Origin: Methylomonas rivi
GTDB lineage: Bacteria; Pseudomonadota; Gammaproteobacteria; Methylococcales; Methylomonadaceae
Direction of reading: 5' to 3'
NCBI RefSeq assembly: GCF_024505165.1
Contig: NZ_JANIBK010000036.1
Location: 1 to 32,104 of the forward strand
Length of the DNA: 32,104 nt
Shown here: positions 7,244-13,482 of the stretch, piece after piece
Numbering within the stretch: position 1 is the stretch's first letter
Layout: each line of letters starts with the position of its first letter
Program-made: the position numbers and the translations under genes
Notes under the pieces: model-generated
The model's database searches: none
What the model saw: only the letters and a program-made list of their open reading frames with translations
Told to the model about the DNA's origin: nothing

Positions 7244-7648
7244 ATGCAAAACGAATCCGGCGCGCAAAAACTTTACTCCGGCCCGTTGGTGGCCGCCAGC
7301 CTGTCGCTGTTGCTGGCCTTTTTGACTTTAATGGTCAGCCACCATATTTCCAGGCTGACCAAGGAACTGGACAAAATGGTGCATGCCTATGGGCACTGGA
7401 TACCTGGGTCGACCGGCAGCGGTCCGGACGGCAGTATCGGCTCTTACTCCGGCAAGGAGACTCTGGCGCTTGGCGTCTGGCTAGCCAGCTGGCTGATTTT
7501 TCATTTTTTATGGCGCAAGCAGGATTTGTCCGTGCGGGCCTGGACCCGGTTTTTCGTAACCGGGTTGGTGCTGATTACCCTGGGATTTTTCCACCCCTTG
7601 TCCGACCCTATCGTCTTGTTTATCGCCGGACTGTTCGGAATACATTAG
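7244..7648 (+). CDS. Small membrane protein of unknown function
   Basis: 134 residues, start ATG 7244 with AGGAG and GAAAGG just upstream. A first helix at about 12-32 is followed by a non-cytoplasmic-looking loop with clustered His and aromatic residues (VSHHISRL, MVHAYGHWIPG) and a Gly/Ser-rich linker (STGSGPDGSIGSYSG). Two or three helices follow (about 74-91 and 103-133), ending in His. The His cluster beside the membrane could bind metal. No family recognised. It lies between another membrane gene and a CopC-like gene with short spacings, so it is probably a component of the same complex or pathway. Confidence 0.7.
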   Translation: MQNESGAQKLYSGPLVAASLSLLLAFLTLMVSHHISRLTKELDKMVHAYGHWIPGSTGSGPDGSIGSYSGKETLALGVWLASWLIFHFLWRKQDLSVRAWTRFFVTGLVLITLGFFHPLSDPIVLFIAGLFGIH

Positions 7649-7655
7649 ATTTTTT

Positions 7656-8048
7656 ATGAAAAAGATTGCGTCTAAATCCTTGGCGGCTTTATTGCTGTCA
7701 GCCGTCAGCCTGGCGGGCCATGCCGAAGGCGTACTGCTAAAATCCGACCCCAAAAATAATGCCGAAGTGTCGAATTTCGACGGCACCATAAAGCTGTGGT
7801 TTAACGGTAATGTCGGTAAGCGTTCGCCGTCGGTCGTCGTCGTGGACGCTAAGGGGAACCGGGTCGATAACGCCGACCCCCGTCTGGTGCTAGGCGAACG
7901 CCACCGGCTGACCGCGACCACCAAACCGCTACGCCCCGGCCCCTATGCCGCGCGTTACAGGGTCATTACCGAAGACGGTTTGATCGTCAGCGGCGTTTTG
8001 AAATTTTCCATTGCCGATACAGCCGGAACAGCGGAGGCGAAGCCATGA
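7656..8048 (+). CDS. CopC-domain periplasmic protein lacking the usual copper ligands
   Basis: 130 residues with a signal peptide (SLAALLLSAVSLAGHA) and a CopC beta-sandwich: LLKSDPKNNAEV at the start, LWFNGNVG, then RPGPYAARYRVITEDGLIVSG and a final FSI strand. CopC proteins bind copper through the N-terminal His of the mature chain and a His in the DGH motif. Here the predicted mature chain starts EGVLL and the motif reads EDGL, so both are missing. The protein may have another metal or a structural role. It starts eight bases after the preceding stop without a clear ribosome site. Its stop overlaps the next start by four bases (ATGA), showing translational coupling. Confidence 0.8.
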   Translation: MKKIASKSLAALLLSAVSLAGHAEGVLLKSDPKNNAEVSNFDGTIKLWFNGNVGKRSPSVVVVDAKGNRVDNADPRLVLGERHRLTATTKPLRPGPYAARYRVITEDGLIVSGVLKFSIADTAGTAEAKP

Positions 8049-8659
8049 AAACGACGCGTTTTTTCCTGATGTTTACCCTGTTGCTCGCCGCGCTCGGCCA
8101 GGCGGATGCCTCGGTGCCGCTGGGCGGTAACCGCAAAGGGGCGGACGGCAGTTACGACATGTACGGCTGCATGCAAAGCAACGACTATTACGTGGTCAAT
8201 TTCGCCGCCTATCAGCTTGGCCCGAACCAGGCCACAGGCAGCAAAAACCTGCCGGAAGCCGAATGCGTCGATCTGCCGGCAACAGGCAAAACCCAAGTGT
8301 CCATCGATTTGCTCGATCTGGATGTGCGCAAAAAACCGGTGGCGCTGAAAATTTTGCGCGAAGACGGTCAAACGATCGCGGAGTTGCCGATGGCCGTCGT
8401 CAAACAGGGCGTACTGTCGACAACGGTGGATTTCAAAACCGCCGGCAAATATCGGGTGGTGCTGACTGTCGACGATACCGATTTGCATACGCAACTCGAA
8501 GTCAGCGCCCTGCATATCCCGCTCAGCGTGGCTTTGGCCGCCGAGCAAAGCGGTGGACAGAACGGCTTGCTGGTACTCTCCGTCATCATCGGCATCCTCG
8601 TTGCCGCTGCGGCCTACTTCGTGCCTCGGCTGCTCAAACCGCAACCGCTCGAGCCGTAA
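8045..8659 (+). CDS. Exported protein with C-terminal membrane anchor, unknown function
   Basis: 204 residues, starting inside the end of the CopC gene (ATGA overlap). A signal peptide (about 1-22, MFTLLLAALGQADA) is followed by a periplasmic region with two cysteines (C42 in MYGCMQSN and C74 in EAECVDLP) that could pair, then a beta-rich domain (about 85-160, with alternating strands such as KYRVVLTVDD). One membrane helix lies near 174-194 (LLVLSVIIGILVAAAAYFV) with a short basic tail. The layout resembles accessory periplasmic subunits of nickel or cobalt importers (signal, beta domain, anchor), but I see no specific motif, so the function is unknown. Confidence 0.75.
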   Translation: MKTTRFFLMFTLLLAALGQADASVPLGGNRKGADGSYDMYGCMQSNDYYVVNFAAYQLGPNQATGSKNLPEAECVDLPATGKTQVSIDLLDLDVRKKPVALKILREDGQTIAELPMAVVKQGVLSTTVDFKTAGKYRVVLTVDDTDLHTQLEVSALHIPLSVALAAEQSGGQNGLLVLSVIIGILVAAAAYFVPRLLKPQPLEP

Positions 8660-8692
8660 AGTAAACAGTAGCTTTCATTACGGGAACCCAGT

Positions 8693-9274
8693 ATGAGACC
8701 AGCATTTATCAGACTCTGCCCGGCTTTGGCCGCGACTATTTTATTGACGGCCTGCGCCGGCCAGTACCCGCATGAACAAGACCCTACCGGCTACGCGCCG
8801 GGTTTGGGCGAAATCATGGCGCAAAGCGCGGTCAGACACGCCAAGCTGTGGTTTGCCGGACAGGCGCGTAACTGGGAACTGGCGGCTTACGAAGTGGATG
8901 AATTACATGAGGGTTTTGAGGACGCCGCCAAATATCACCCCACGCACAAGCATATAAAACGGCCGCTTCCGGAATTGGTTGCTCAATACATGGATCGTCC
9001 GCTGGCCGGGCTTGAACAAGCCATTAAAGACAAGGATATACAGGCCTTTACCGCGCGCTACGACAATTTGACCGCGGCATGCAACGCTTGCCATCAGGCA
9101 ACGGATTTCGGCTTTAACCGAGTGACTCAACCCAGCTTTAACCCGTTTGCCAATCAGGTGTTTCGGGGTATCGAATTGATATTCGACCTGGCTTGTGTGA
9201 GTCGCTACGGCCGGATTCGACAGGCTTCCGGGGCTTGGCCGATATTGGCAAGCATAAACAGCCGGATTTTTTGA
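8693..9274 (+). CDS. c-type cytochrome lipoprotein (four-helix, class II-like)
   Basis: 193 residues. The lipobox LLTAC (Cys21) marks a lipoprotein. The body is helical with a single haem c motif CNACH (130-134), preceded by helices with YEVDELHEGFEDA, like small class II/c'-type cytochromes in which the haem motif is near the end. Such proteins often stop soon after a NQxF block, which occurs here as NPFANQVF (150-157). The 36 further residues (from RGIEL) look out of character. A one-base change in the GGGG run near 9163-9166 would instead give an early stop at about 9178, so the tail may be a recent frameshift. The gene sits in the nickel-linked run, suggesting an electron-transfer step in the periplasm. 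Confidence 0.75.
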   Translation: MRPAFIRLCPALAATILLTACAGQYPHEQDPTGYAPGLGEIMAQSAVRHAKLWFAGQARNWELAAYEVDELHEGFEDAAKYHPTHKHIKRPLPELVAQYMDRPLAGLEQAIKDKDIQAFTARYDNLTAACNACHQATDFGFNRVTQPSFNPFANQVFRGIELIFDLACVSRYGRIRQASGAWPILASINSRIF

Positions 9275-9297
9275 AACTCAATCAGCAGGTTTTAACC

Positions 9298-9729
9298 ATG
9301 AAAGCGTCATACGGTTTTTTAGCATTGTCGATGTTTTTAGTGCTCAATGCCTGCGGCAACGCCAATCAAATCAACGCCAGCAGCATGAAAACGGCGCATA
9401 AATCGGCGACCTGGATCAAGGAACATCTGCCGGCAAACCAACGGGTCGAATTCGAAACGGCGTATTGGGCACTGCGTAAGCAGCTGAAGGACGATGCGGC
9501 GTTTCTAAAAGCGCTGGATAAAAAAAACGCGGTGGATGTTATCGAGTTGGCAAAATCCCATTTTGCCGCCGGCAAAGCCGCGGGAGCCGCCGACCTGGCG
9601 GCATACGACAGTTGGGAACAGATGATAAGCCGTCAAATCGAGCAGCGCGGCCTACAGGATCCCGGCTCGGTCGATCCCAAGGACAAAAAGGGCTATCCGC
9701 GTGTCGATTACAAAATGCACGCCATGTAA
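9298..9729 (+). CDS. Small lipoprotein of unknown function
   Basis: 143 residues from ATG 9298. A longer frame opens at 9193, but the signal sequence begins at 9298. The signal peptide ends in the lipobox LNAC (Cys19). The mature part is helical and charged (TAHKSATWIKEHLPANQRVEFETAYWALRK, given here only as its first blocks: TAHKSATWIKEHLP and FETAYWALRK). It contains an Ala-rich helix (AAGKAAGAADLAAYDSW) and ends RVDYKMHAM. It resembles DUF6694-type lipoproteins in outline; this is a loose impression. It lies 23 bases after the cytochrome gene and before the HupE gene. Confidence 0.65.
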   Translation: MKASYGFLALSMFLVLNACGNANQINASSMKTAHKSATWIKEHLPANQRVEFETAYWALRKQLKDDAAFLKALDKKNAVDVIELAKSHFAAGKAAGAADLAAYDSWEQMISRQIEQRGLQDPGSVDPKDKKGYPRVDYKMHAM

Positions 9730-9774
9730 GCGGTTTTTTGCTTGAACCTTTACCACCAAAATCAGGAGGCGGAA

Positions 9775-10332
9775 ATGACGAACAAGGCAAGATTTTTTCA
9801 ATTACTCGGTTTGGCAAGCATGGCAAACCCGCTTATTGCCGATGCCCACCCTTGGCACAATCCATCCGAGGCTATCGGTTTTGTCGGCGGCATGATTCAT
9901 CCGTTAACCGGTTCCGACCACATTATCACCCTGTTGGTCGTGGGCTTTTGGCTAGCCCGCGGCACCGGATGGGCGATCGCGGCCTTGCCGCTGCTGTTTG
10001 TGGCGTTGATGATAATCGGCGGCGGTTTAACCCTCATCCCCATCGAGATTGCCCATGCGGAAAATATCATGATCCTTTCCGCCACCCTATTAGGGCTGAT
10101 GTTGCTTTCCAGATATAAGGTTTCGCCGCTTATGGCCGCGTTGGTTGTAGGTAATCTGGCTTTATTTCACGGGTATGTGCATGCCTACGACATTTGGTTG
10201 GACAGCGATGCCATTGCCTACACCGCGGGATTTGCGTTGTCGACGCTGATGGTAATCGCCGTTGGCGTCAGCATCAGTAAAGCGTTCGAACGTTTGGCGC
10301 TTCAAAACGATAGTCCTTTTAATAGCCGATAA
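9775..10332 (+). CDS. HupE/UreJ-family nickel permease
   Basis: 185 residues from ATG 9775, preceded by AGGAGG (9764-9769); an upstream frame from 9742 is not needed. The family's signature is present as GGMIHPLTGSDHI (residues 38-50), where His and Asp are thought to bind nickel, along with a second His cluster, FHGYVHAYD. A signal-like first helix ends with IADAHPWHNP, as in HupE, which has a cleaved or N-terminal metal-binding segment. About six membrane helices in total. HupE/UreJ proteins import nickel for hydrogenase or urease. A NikR-family gene is at the other end of this cluster, supporting nickel rather than cobalt. It ends the close-spaced run. Confidence 0.85.
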   Translation: MTNKARFFQLLGLASMANPLIADAHPWHNPSEAIGFVGGMIHPLTGSDHIITLLVVGFWLARGTGWAIAALPLLFVALMIIGGGLTLIPIEIAHAENIMILSATLLGLMLLSRYKVSPLMAALVVGNLALFHGYVHAYDIWLDSDAIAYTAGFALSTLMVIAVGVSISKAFERLALQNDSPFNSR

Positions 10333-10468
10333 GCATTCGGAGCGGTCAATCCCGCCAACGCCGGAATATCAATGCCACATTCATACAAATCAAAGGAGCC
10401 TGAAAATCAGTCAGTAATTTCACCCAACCGCTAATCACCAAATACATCCATTAAAATAGAGTTAAGTT

Positions 10469-10837
10469 ATGTCATTTAAAAAATTTTTTATCGCTTTCGT
10501 CCTGTTTTTTGCAATGTTCGGTTTGTCCGCTTCAGCCTTTGCCAAGGAGTCTCATAAAAGCGTACCTGAGGTATTGAAGGAAGTGGACGCCAAAATTCAG
10601 GTTGTCCTGGACGCGATTCCCGCCGGCGATCCTCAACAAATAGCATCCTTGATTAAGGATGTTGCGGAAAACGCCAGCGAGCTCAGCGCTAACTATAAAT
10701 TCGAGTTCGAACGCGACAAAGTCGTGCTGAAAATGAAAAAAGCCAGGGAACTGGCGAAAAAATCCGATTTTGCCGGCGCCGAGAAAGAAATAAAAGACGC
10801 CCGCGAGGGATTTGCAAACCTGAAAAAATACATGTAA
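10469..10837 (+). CDS. Small exported helical protein, unknown function
   Basis: 122 residues with a clear signal peptide (FFIAFVLFFAMFGLSASAFA). The mature part is almost all helix with Lys/Glu/Ala (VPEVLKEVDAKIQVVLDAI, DFAGAEKEIKDAREGFANLK). There are no cysteines or haem motif. It could be a periplasmic four-helix bundle. It lies 136 bases after the HupE gene, with its own leader, so it may be a separate unit; a strong hairpin follows it at 10861. No family recognised. Confidence 0.7.
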   Translation: MSFKKFFIAFVLFFAMFGLSASAFAKESHKSVPEVLKEVDAKIQVVLDAIPAGDPQQIASLIKDVAENASELSANYKFEFERDKVVLKMKKARELAKKSDFAGAEKEIKDAREGFANLKKYM

Positions 10838-10860
10838 CAGCAGGTTTAGCGTAACGAACA

Positions 10861-10889
10861 TACAGCCAGGGCATCATGCCGTGGCTGTA
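10861..10889 (+). terminator. Hairpin ending the 6650-10837 gene run
   Basis: The 14-base arms TACAGCCAGGGCAT and ATGCCGTGGCTGTA pair with one mismatch. The following bases (TACCCTTTCC) are only weakly T-rich, so this is a likely but imperfect intrinsic terminator. Confidence 0.5.
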
Positions 10890-11068
10890 TACCCTTTCCA
10901 AGATTCTTTAAACGCATCGAAGTTGCCGAGCCCTCGGATTTGCAGTTCCTGGGCGTTGCCAATATGCCTGAATCATCCCAAAGCCGGATTTTCATTTGCG
11001 AAAAATCCGAGCATCGATTTGCAAAACATAAGCCGGCAACCAGGAATCAACCTGGAAAAATCAGTTAA

Positions 11069-11126
11069 GCATTCCAAACACCGTTCGTCCGAAGCCCAGT
11101 CGAAGGGTGAGCTGGGTTTGGAATGC
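11069..11126. repeat. Long inverted repeat with 11-bp outer arms
   Basis: GCATTCCAAAC (11069-11079) pairs perfectly with GTTTGGAATGC (11116-11126). Inside, AGCCCAG and CTGGGTT can also pair, and the loop carries GTTCGTCC...GTCGAAGG, which resembles scattered GTTCG/CGAAC-type repeats found in many environmental Proteobacteria. It has no T-run and no gene beside it, so it is more likely a dispersed repeat than a terminator. Confidence 0.5.
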
Positions 11127-11193
11127 TCACCCAATGGGTAAGGGGGCCGTGAAAATCGCTCATGCTTCGCCGGTTAGGCATACGCCAAGACTA

Positions 11194-11219
11194 TATTCCC
11201 AAGCTGGAGCTTGGGAATA
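11194..11219. repeat. Near-perfect palindrome (12-bp arms, 2-base loop)
   Basis: TATTCCCAAGCT, GG, AGCTTGGGAATA. The core TTCCCAAGCT/AGCTTGGGAA is of the type often dispersed many times in environmental bacterial genomes, so it is probably a mobile repeat unit rather than an operator. It sits 110 bases before the response regulator. Confidence 0.6.
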
Positions 11220-11328
11220 AGCGTAAACAGCGGCTGTTCCTTGTTAACGCCATGCGGACTAAGGGCGCCTGCTTCGCTCGGCATGAACGGTTGCCGCACT
11301 CGCCAACTGATTTATTTAGGACCAACTC

Positions 11329-11994
11329 ATGCGATTGTTATTGCTGGAAGACGATGCGCTACTGTCCCGCGCGCTAAAAATGGATTTAGAGAAGGCTGGT
11401 TATGTCGTCGATAGCGTTCAGGACGGCGAACTCGGCGAATTCATGGGCGCAACCGAACACTACGACGCCGCCATACTTGATCTAGGCTTGCCTAAACTGC
11501 CGGGGCTGGAGGTGTTGAAACGCTGGCGTCTGGCCGGCAATGCGATGCCGGTCATCGTCCTGACCGCGCGCGATGCCTGGCACGAGAAAGTGGACGGCTT
11601 TAAAGCGGGTGCCGACGACTACCTGGGTAAGCCCTTTCATCCCCAGGAATTGCTGGTGCGCTTGCGGGCTATCATGAAACGGGCGCATAGCTTCAATCAA
11701 GCGAGCCTGAAGCTGTTGGGCGTCGAGCTCGACGAAGACGAGCAGACCGTCGCGGTCGATGGCGGGCCGGTTTATCCGCTGACGGCCATCGAATTCAGAT
11801 TGCTGCGTTATTTCATGCTCAATGCCGGCAAAGTGCTCAACAAGGCGCAACTGGGCGAGCATATATACAACGAGTCGGCTGAGCCGGACAGCAACGTGAT
11901 CGAAGTGTACGTGAAACGCTTGCGCAAAATTGTCGGCGGCGATCTTATCCAAACCCGCCGGGGGCAAGGCTACGTTTTCGGCGCAAGGCCATGA
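11329..11994 (+). CDS. OmpR/PhoB-family response regulator
   Basis: 221 residues. The receiver domain (1-115) has the acidic pair E7/D8/D9, phospho-acceptor D51 (ILDLGLP), T79 (VLTARD) and K101 (GKPFHP). A DNA-binding winged helix (about 125-219) carries LTAIEFRLLRYFM and VIEVYVKRLRKIVG, ending with the RRGQGYVF wing. It is closest in style to the QseB/PmrA/PhoP group. Its last four bases overlap the start of the sensor kinase. The signal is unknown; the TonB receptor downstream is a candidate target but lies behind a strong terminator. Confidence 0.92.
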   Translation: MRLLLLEDDALLSRALKMDLEKAGYVVDSVQDGELGEFMGATEHYDAAILDLGLPKLPGLEVLKRWRLAGNAMPVIVLTARDAWHEKVDGFKAGADDYLGKPFHPQELLVRLRAIMKRAHSFNQASLKLLGVELDEDEQTVAVDGGPVYPLTAIEFRLLRYFMLNAGKVLNKAQLGEHIYNESAEPDSNVIEVYVKRLRKIVGGDLIQTRRGQGYVFGARP

Positions 11995-13316
11995 TGCCGT
12001 TACGGAAACGCTTGGGCCGCGGCCTAAGCGCGGTGTTGTGCGCGGTTTTCGTGGTGCACTGGTTCGCCGCCGACTGGGTAATCCGGACGGTCGCCGAGAA
12101 GCAGATGGCCAACCGGTTGGCCGACGACGGCTATTCGCTGATGGAAACCCTGGCCGCCGGCGAGGATGACCGCGTTACCTTCAACGGCTTGCGTATCAGC
12201 TCGGTGTACAGCCGTCCGCTGTCCGGCCATTATTATCAGATCAAGGTCGATACCCAGGTCTATCCTTCGCCTTCGTTGCTCGATTTTCCGCTGCAAACAA
12301 TAGCCATCGGCCCGGAGCAATCCAGGGTCTATCACCTGAGCGGGCCGGGGCAGCGGCCCTTGTTGGTACTGGGGCTGGGCATGGTGAGATTCGGGCATAG
12401 GATCAACATCAGCATGGCCGAGGATTTGTCCGCCGTGGACCACGATATTACGGCGATACGCATCGCGTATTTCGGTCTCACCCTGACGATATTAATTTGT
12501 GCGCTCCTGCTGCTCGGCTGGGATGTCAAGCGCTCGCTACGGCCACTCATCTTGGTGGGGGGCGAACTCGAACAGGTCTCCAGCGGGCAGCGGCAACGGA
12601 TCGACCCGGATGTGCCGGACGAGATCGTCCCGCTGGTGAAGGAAATCAATCGCCTGCTGGAATTGGTCGTGCGCCGTCTGCGGCAATCCCGCACGGCTAT
12701 CGGCAATTTGGCGCATGCCTTGAAGCGGCCCGTGGCTATTTTGTTCAGCATGGCCGAACAGCCCGCGTTTCAAGACTATCCGGAACTGCGCCGGCAATTG
12801 CAAATTCAGAGCGAAATCATCCACCGTTGCATAGAGCGGGAACTGAAGCGGGCGCGGATTGCCGGCGATCCGCACGCGGCCGCCGCCTTCAATCCCAGAA
12901 CGGAACTGTTCGCGCTAAAAAAGATTTTGCGTTCCATTTACAGCGAAAAGCGGTTGGATATTCAAATCACCGCGCCGGACCAGCCGATACATTTTGACCG
13001 CGAAGACATCATGGAGCTGTTGGGCAATTTATTGGACAACGCCTGCAAATGGGCCCGGCAAAGGATCGATGTCGAACTGGAATACGCCGACCCACTGGTT
13101 ATCCGCATCGCGGACGACGGTCCCGGATGCGGCGAGGCCGATGCCGGCGCCCTGATTCTGCGCGGGAAAAGGCTCGACGAATCCGTCCAGGGTCACGGAC
13201 TCGGCTTGTCCATCGTTTGGGATATCGTCGACTCCTACCAGGGCCAATTAAGCATAGGCCGCAGTAAATCCTTGGGCGGTTTCCTGGCTACGGTGTATTT
13301 GCCGCGGCATCGATAA
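11991..13316 (+). CDS. Sensor histidine kinase (PhoQ-like)
   Basis: 441 residues. A first membrane helix (about 10-33) and a second (about 155-177) flank a periplasmic sensor region of about 120 residues. Then comes a HAMP-like linker, the dimerisation helix with phospho-acceptor H242 in NLAHALKRPVA, and the ATPase domain with the N box (GNLLDNACKWA), G1 (DDGPGC) and G2 (GHGLGLSIV). LAHALK is the form found in PhoQ-type kinases. It starts inside the regulator stop codon, which gives tight coupling. The periplasmic domain is not recognised; a cation or cell-envelope signal is plausible but not shown. Confidence 0.9.
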   Translation: MMPLRKRLGRGLSAVLCAVFVVHWFAADWVIRTVAEKQMANRLADDGYSLMETLAAGEDDRVTFNGLRISSVYSRPLSGHYYQIKVDTQVYPSPSLLDFPLQTIAIGPEQSRVYHLSGPGQRPLLVLGLGMVRFGHRINISMAEDLSAVDHDITAIRIAYFGLTLTILICALLLLGWDVKRSLRPLILVGGELEQVSSGQRQRIDPDVPDEIVPLVKEINRLLELVVRRLRQSRTAIGNLAHALKRPVAILFSMAEQPAFQDYPELRRQLQIQSEIIHRCIERELKRARIAGDPHAAAAFNPRTELFALKKILRSIYSEKRLDIQITAPDQPIHFDREDIMELLGNLLDNACKWARQRIDVELEYADPLVIRIADDGPGCGEADAGALILRGKRLDESVQGHGLGLSIVWDIVDSYQGQLSIGRSKSLGGFLATVYLPRHR

Positions 13317-13324
13317 TTTCCGGA

Positions 13325-13350
13325 GCCATCGCCGACGATGGCCGTTTTTT
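13325..13350 (+). terminator. Intrinsic terminator after the two-component system
   Basis: A perfect 7-bp stem (GCCATCG, loop CCGA, CGATGGC) at 13325-13342 is followed by CG and six Ts. It ends transcription 9 bases after the kinase stop and separates the two-component genes from the next receptor. Confidence 0.85.
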
Positions 13351-13482
13351 CAGCTTCGATTCAGGCTGCTTGGTTAAATTAGGCAAAGATTTAGCACAGC
13401 AGCGCGTTCTCTCGGCGGCATGCCGGCGGGTAGAAGTTCCGATTGAGCGGCGCTTTCAATTTCAGTCGCCATGAGGAAAAAA

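Larger units (their letters stand above)
10890..11328. other. Gene-free stretch rich in inverted repeats
   Basis: No ORF here has a start, ribosome site and protein-like composition together. The stretch holds two dyads (11069-11126 and 11194-11219), described separately. An AT-rich leader with TTTATTTAGGA (about 11310-11320) gives the ribosome site for the response regulator at 11329. Confidence 0.6.

Noticed and set aside
10881-11141. 86-codon plus-strand ORF after the hairpin at 10861
   Set aside because: It starts inside the terminator hairpin region, crosses a dyad repeat and has no protein-like features.
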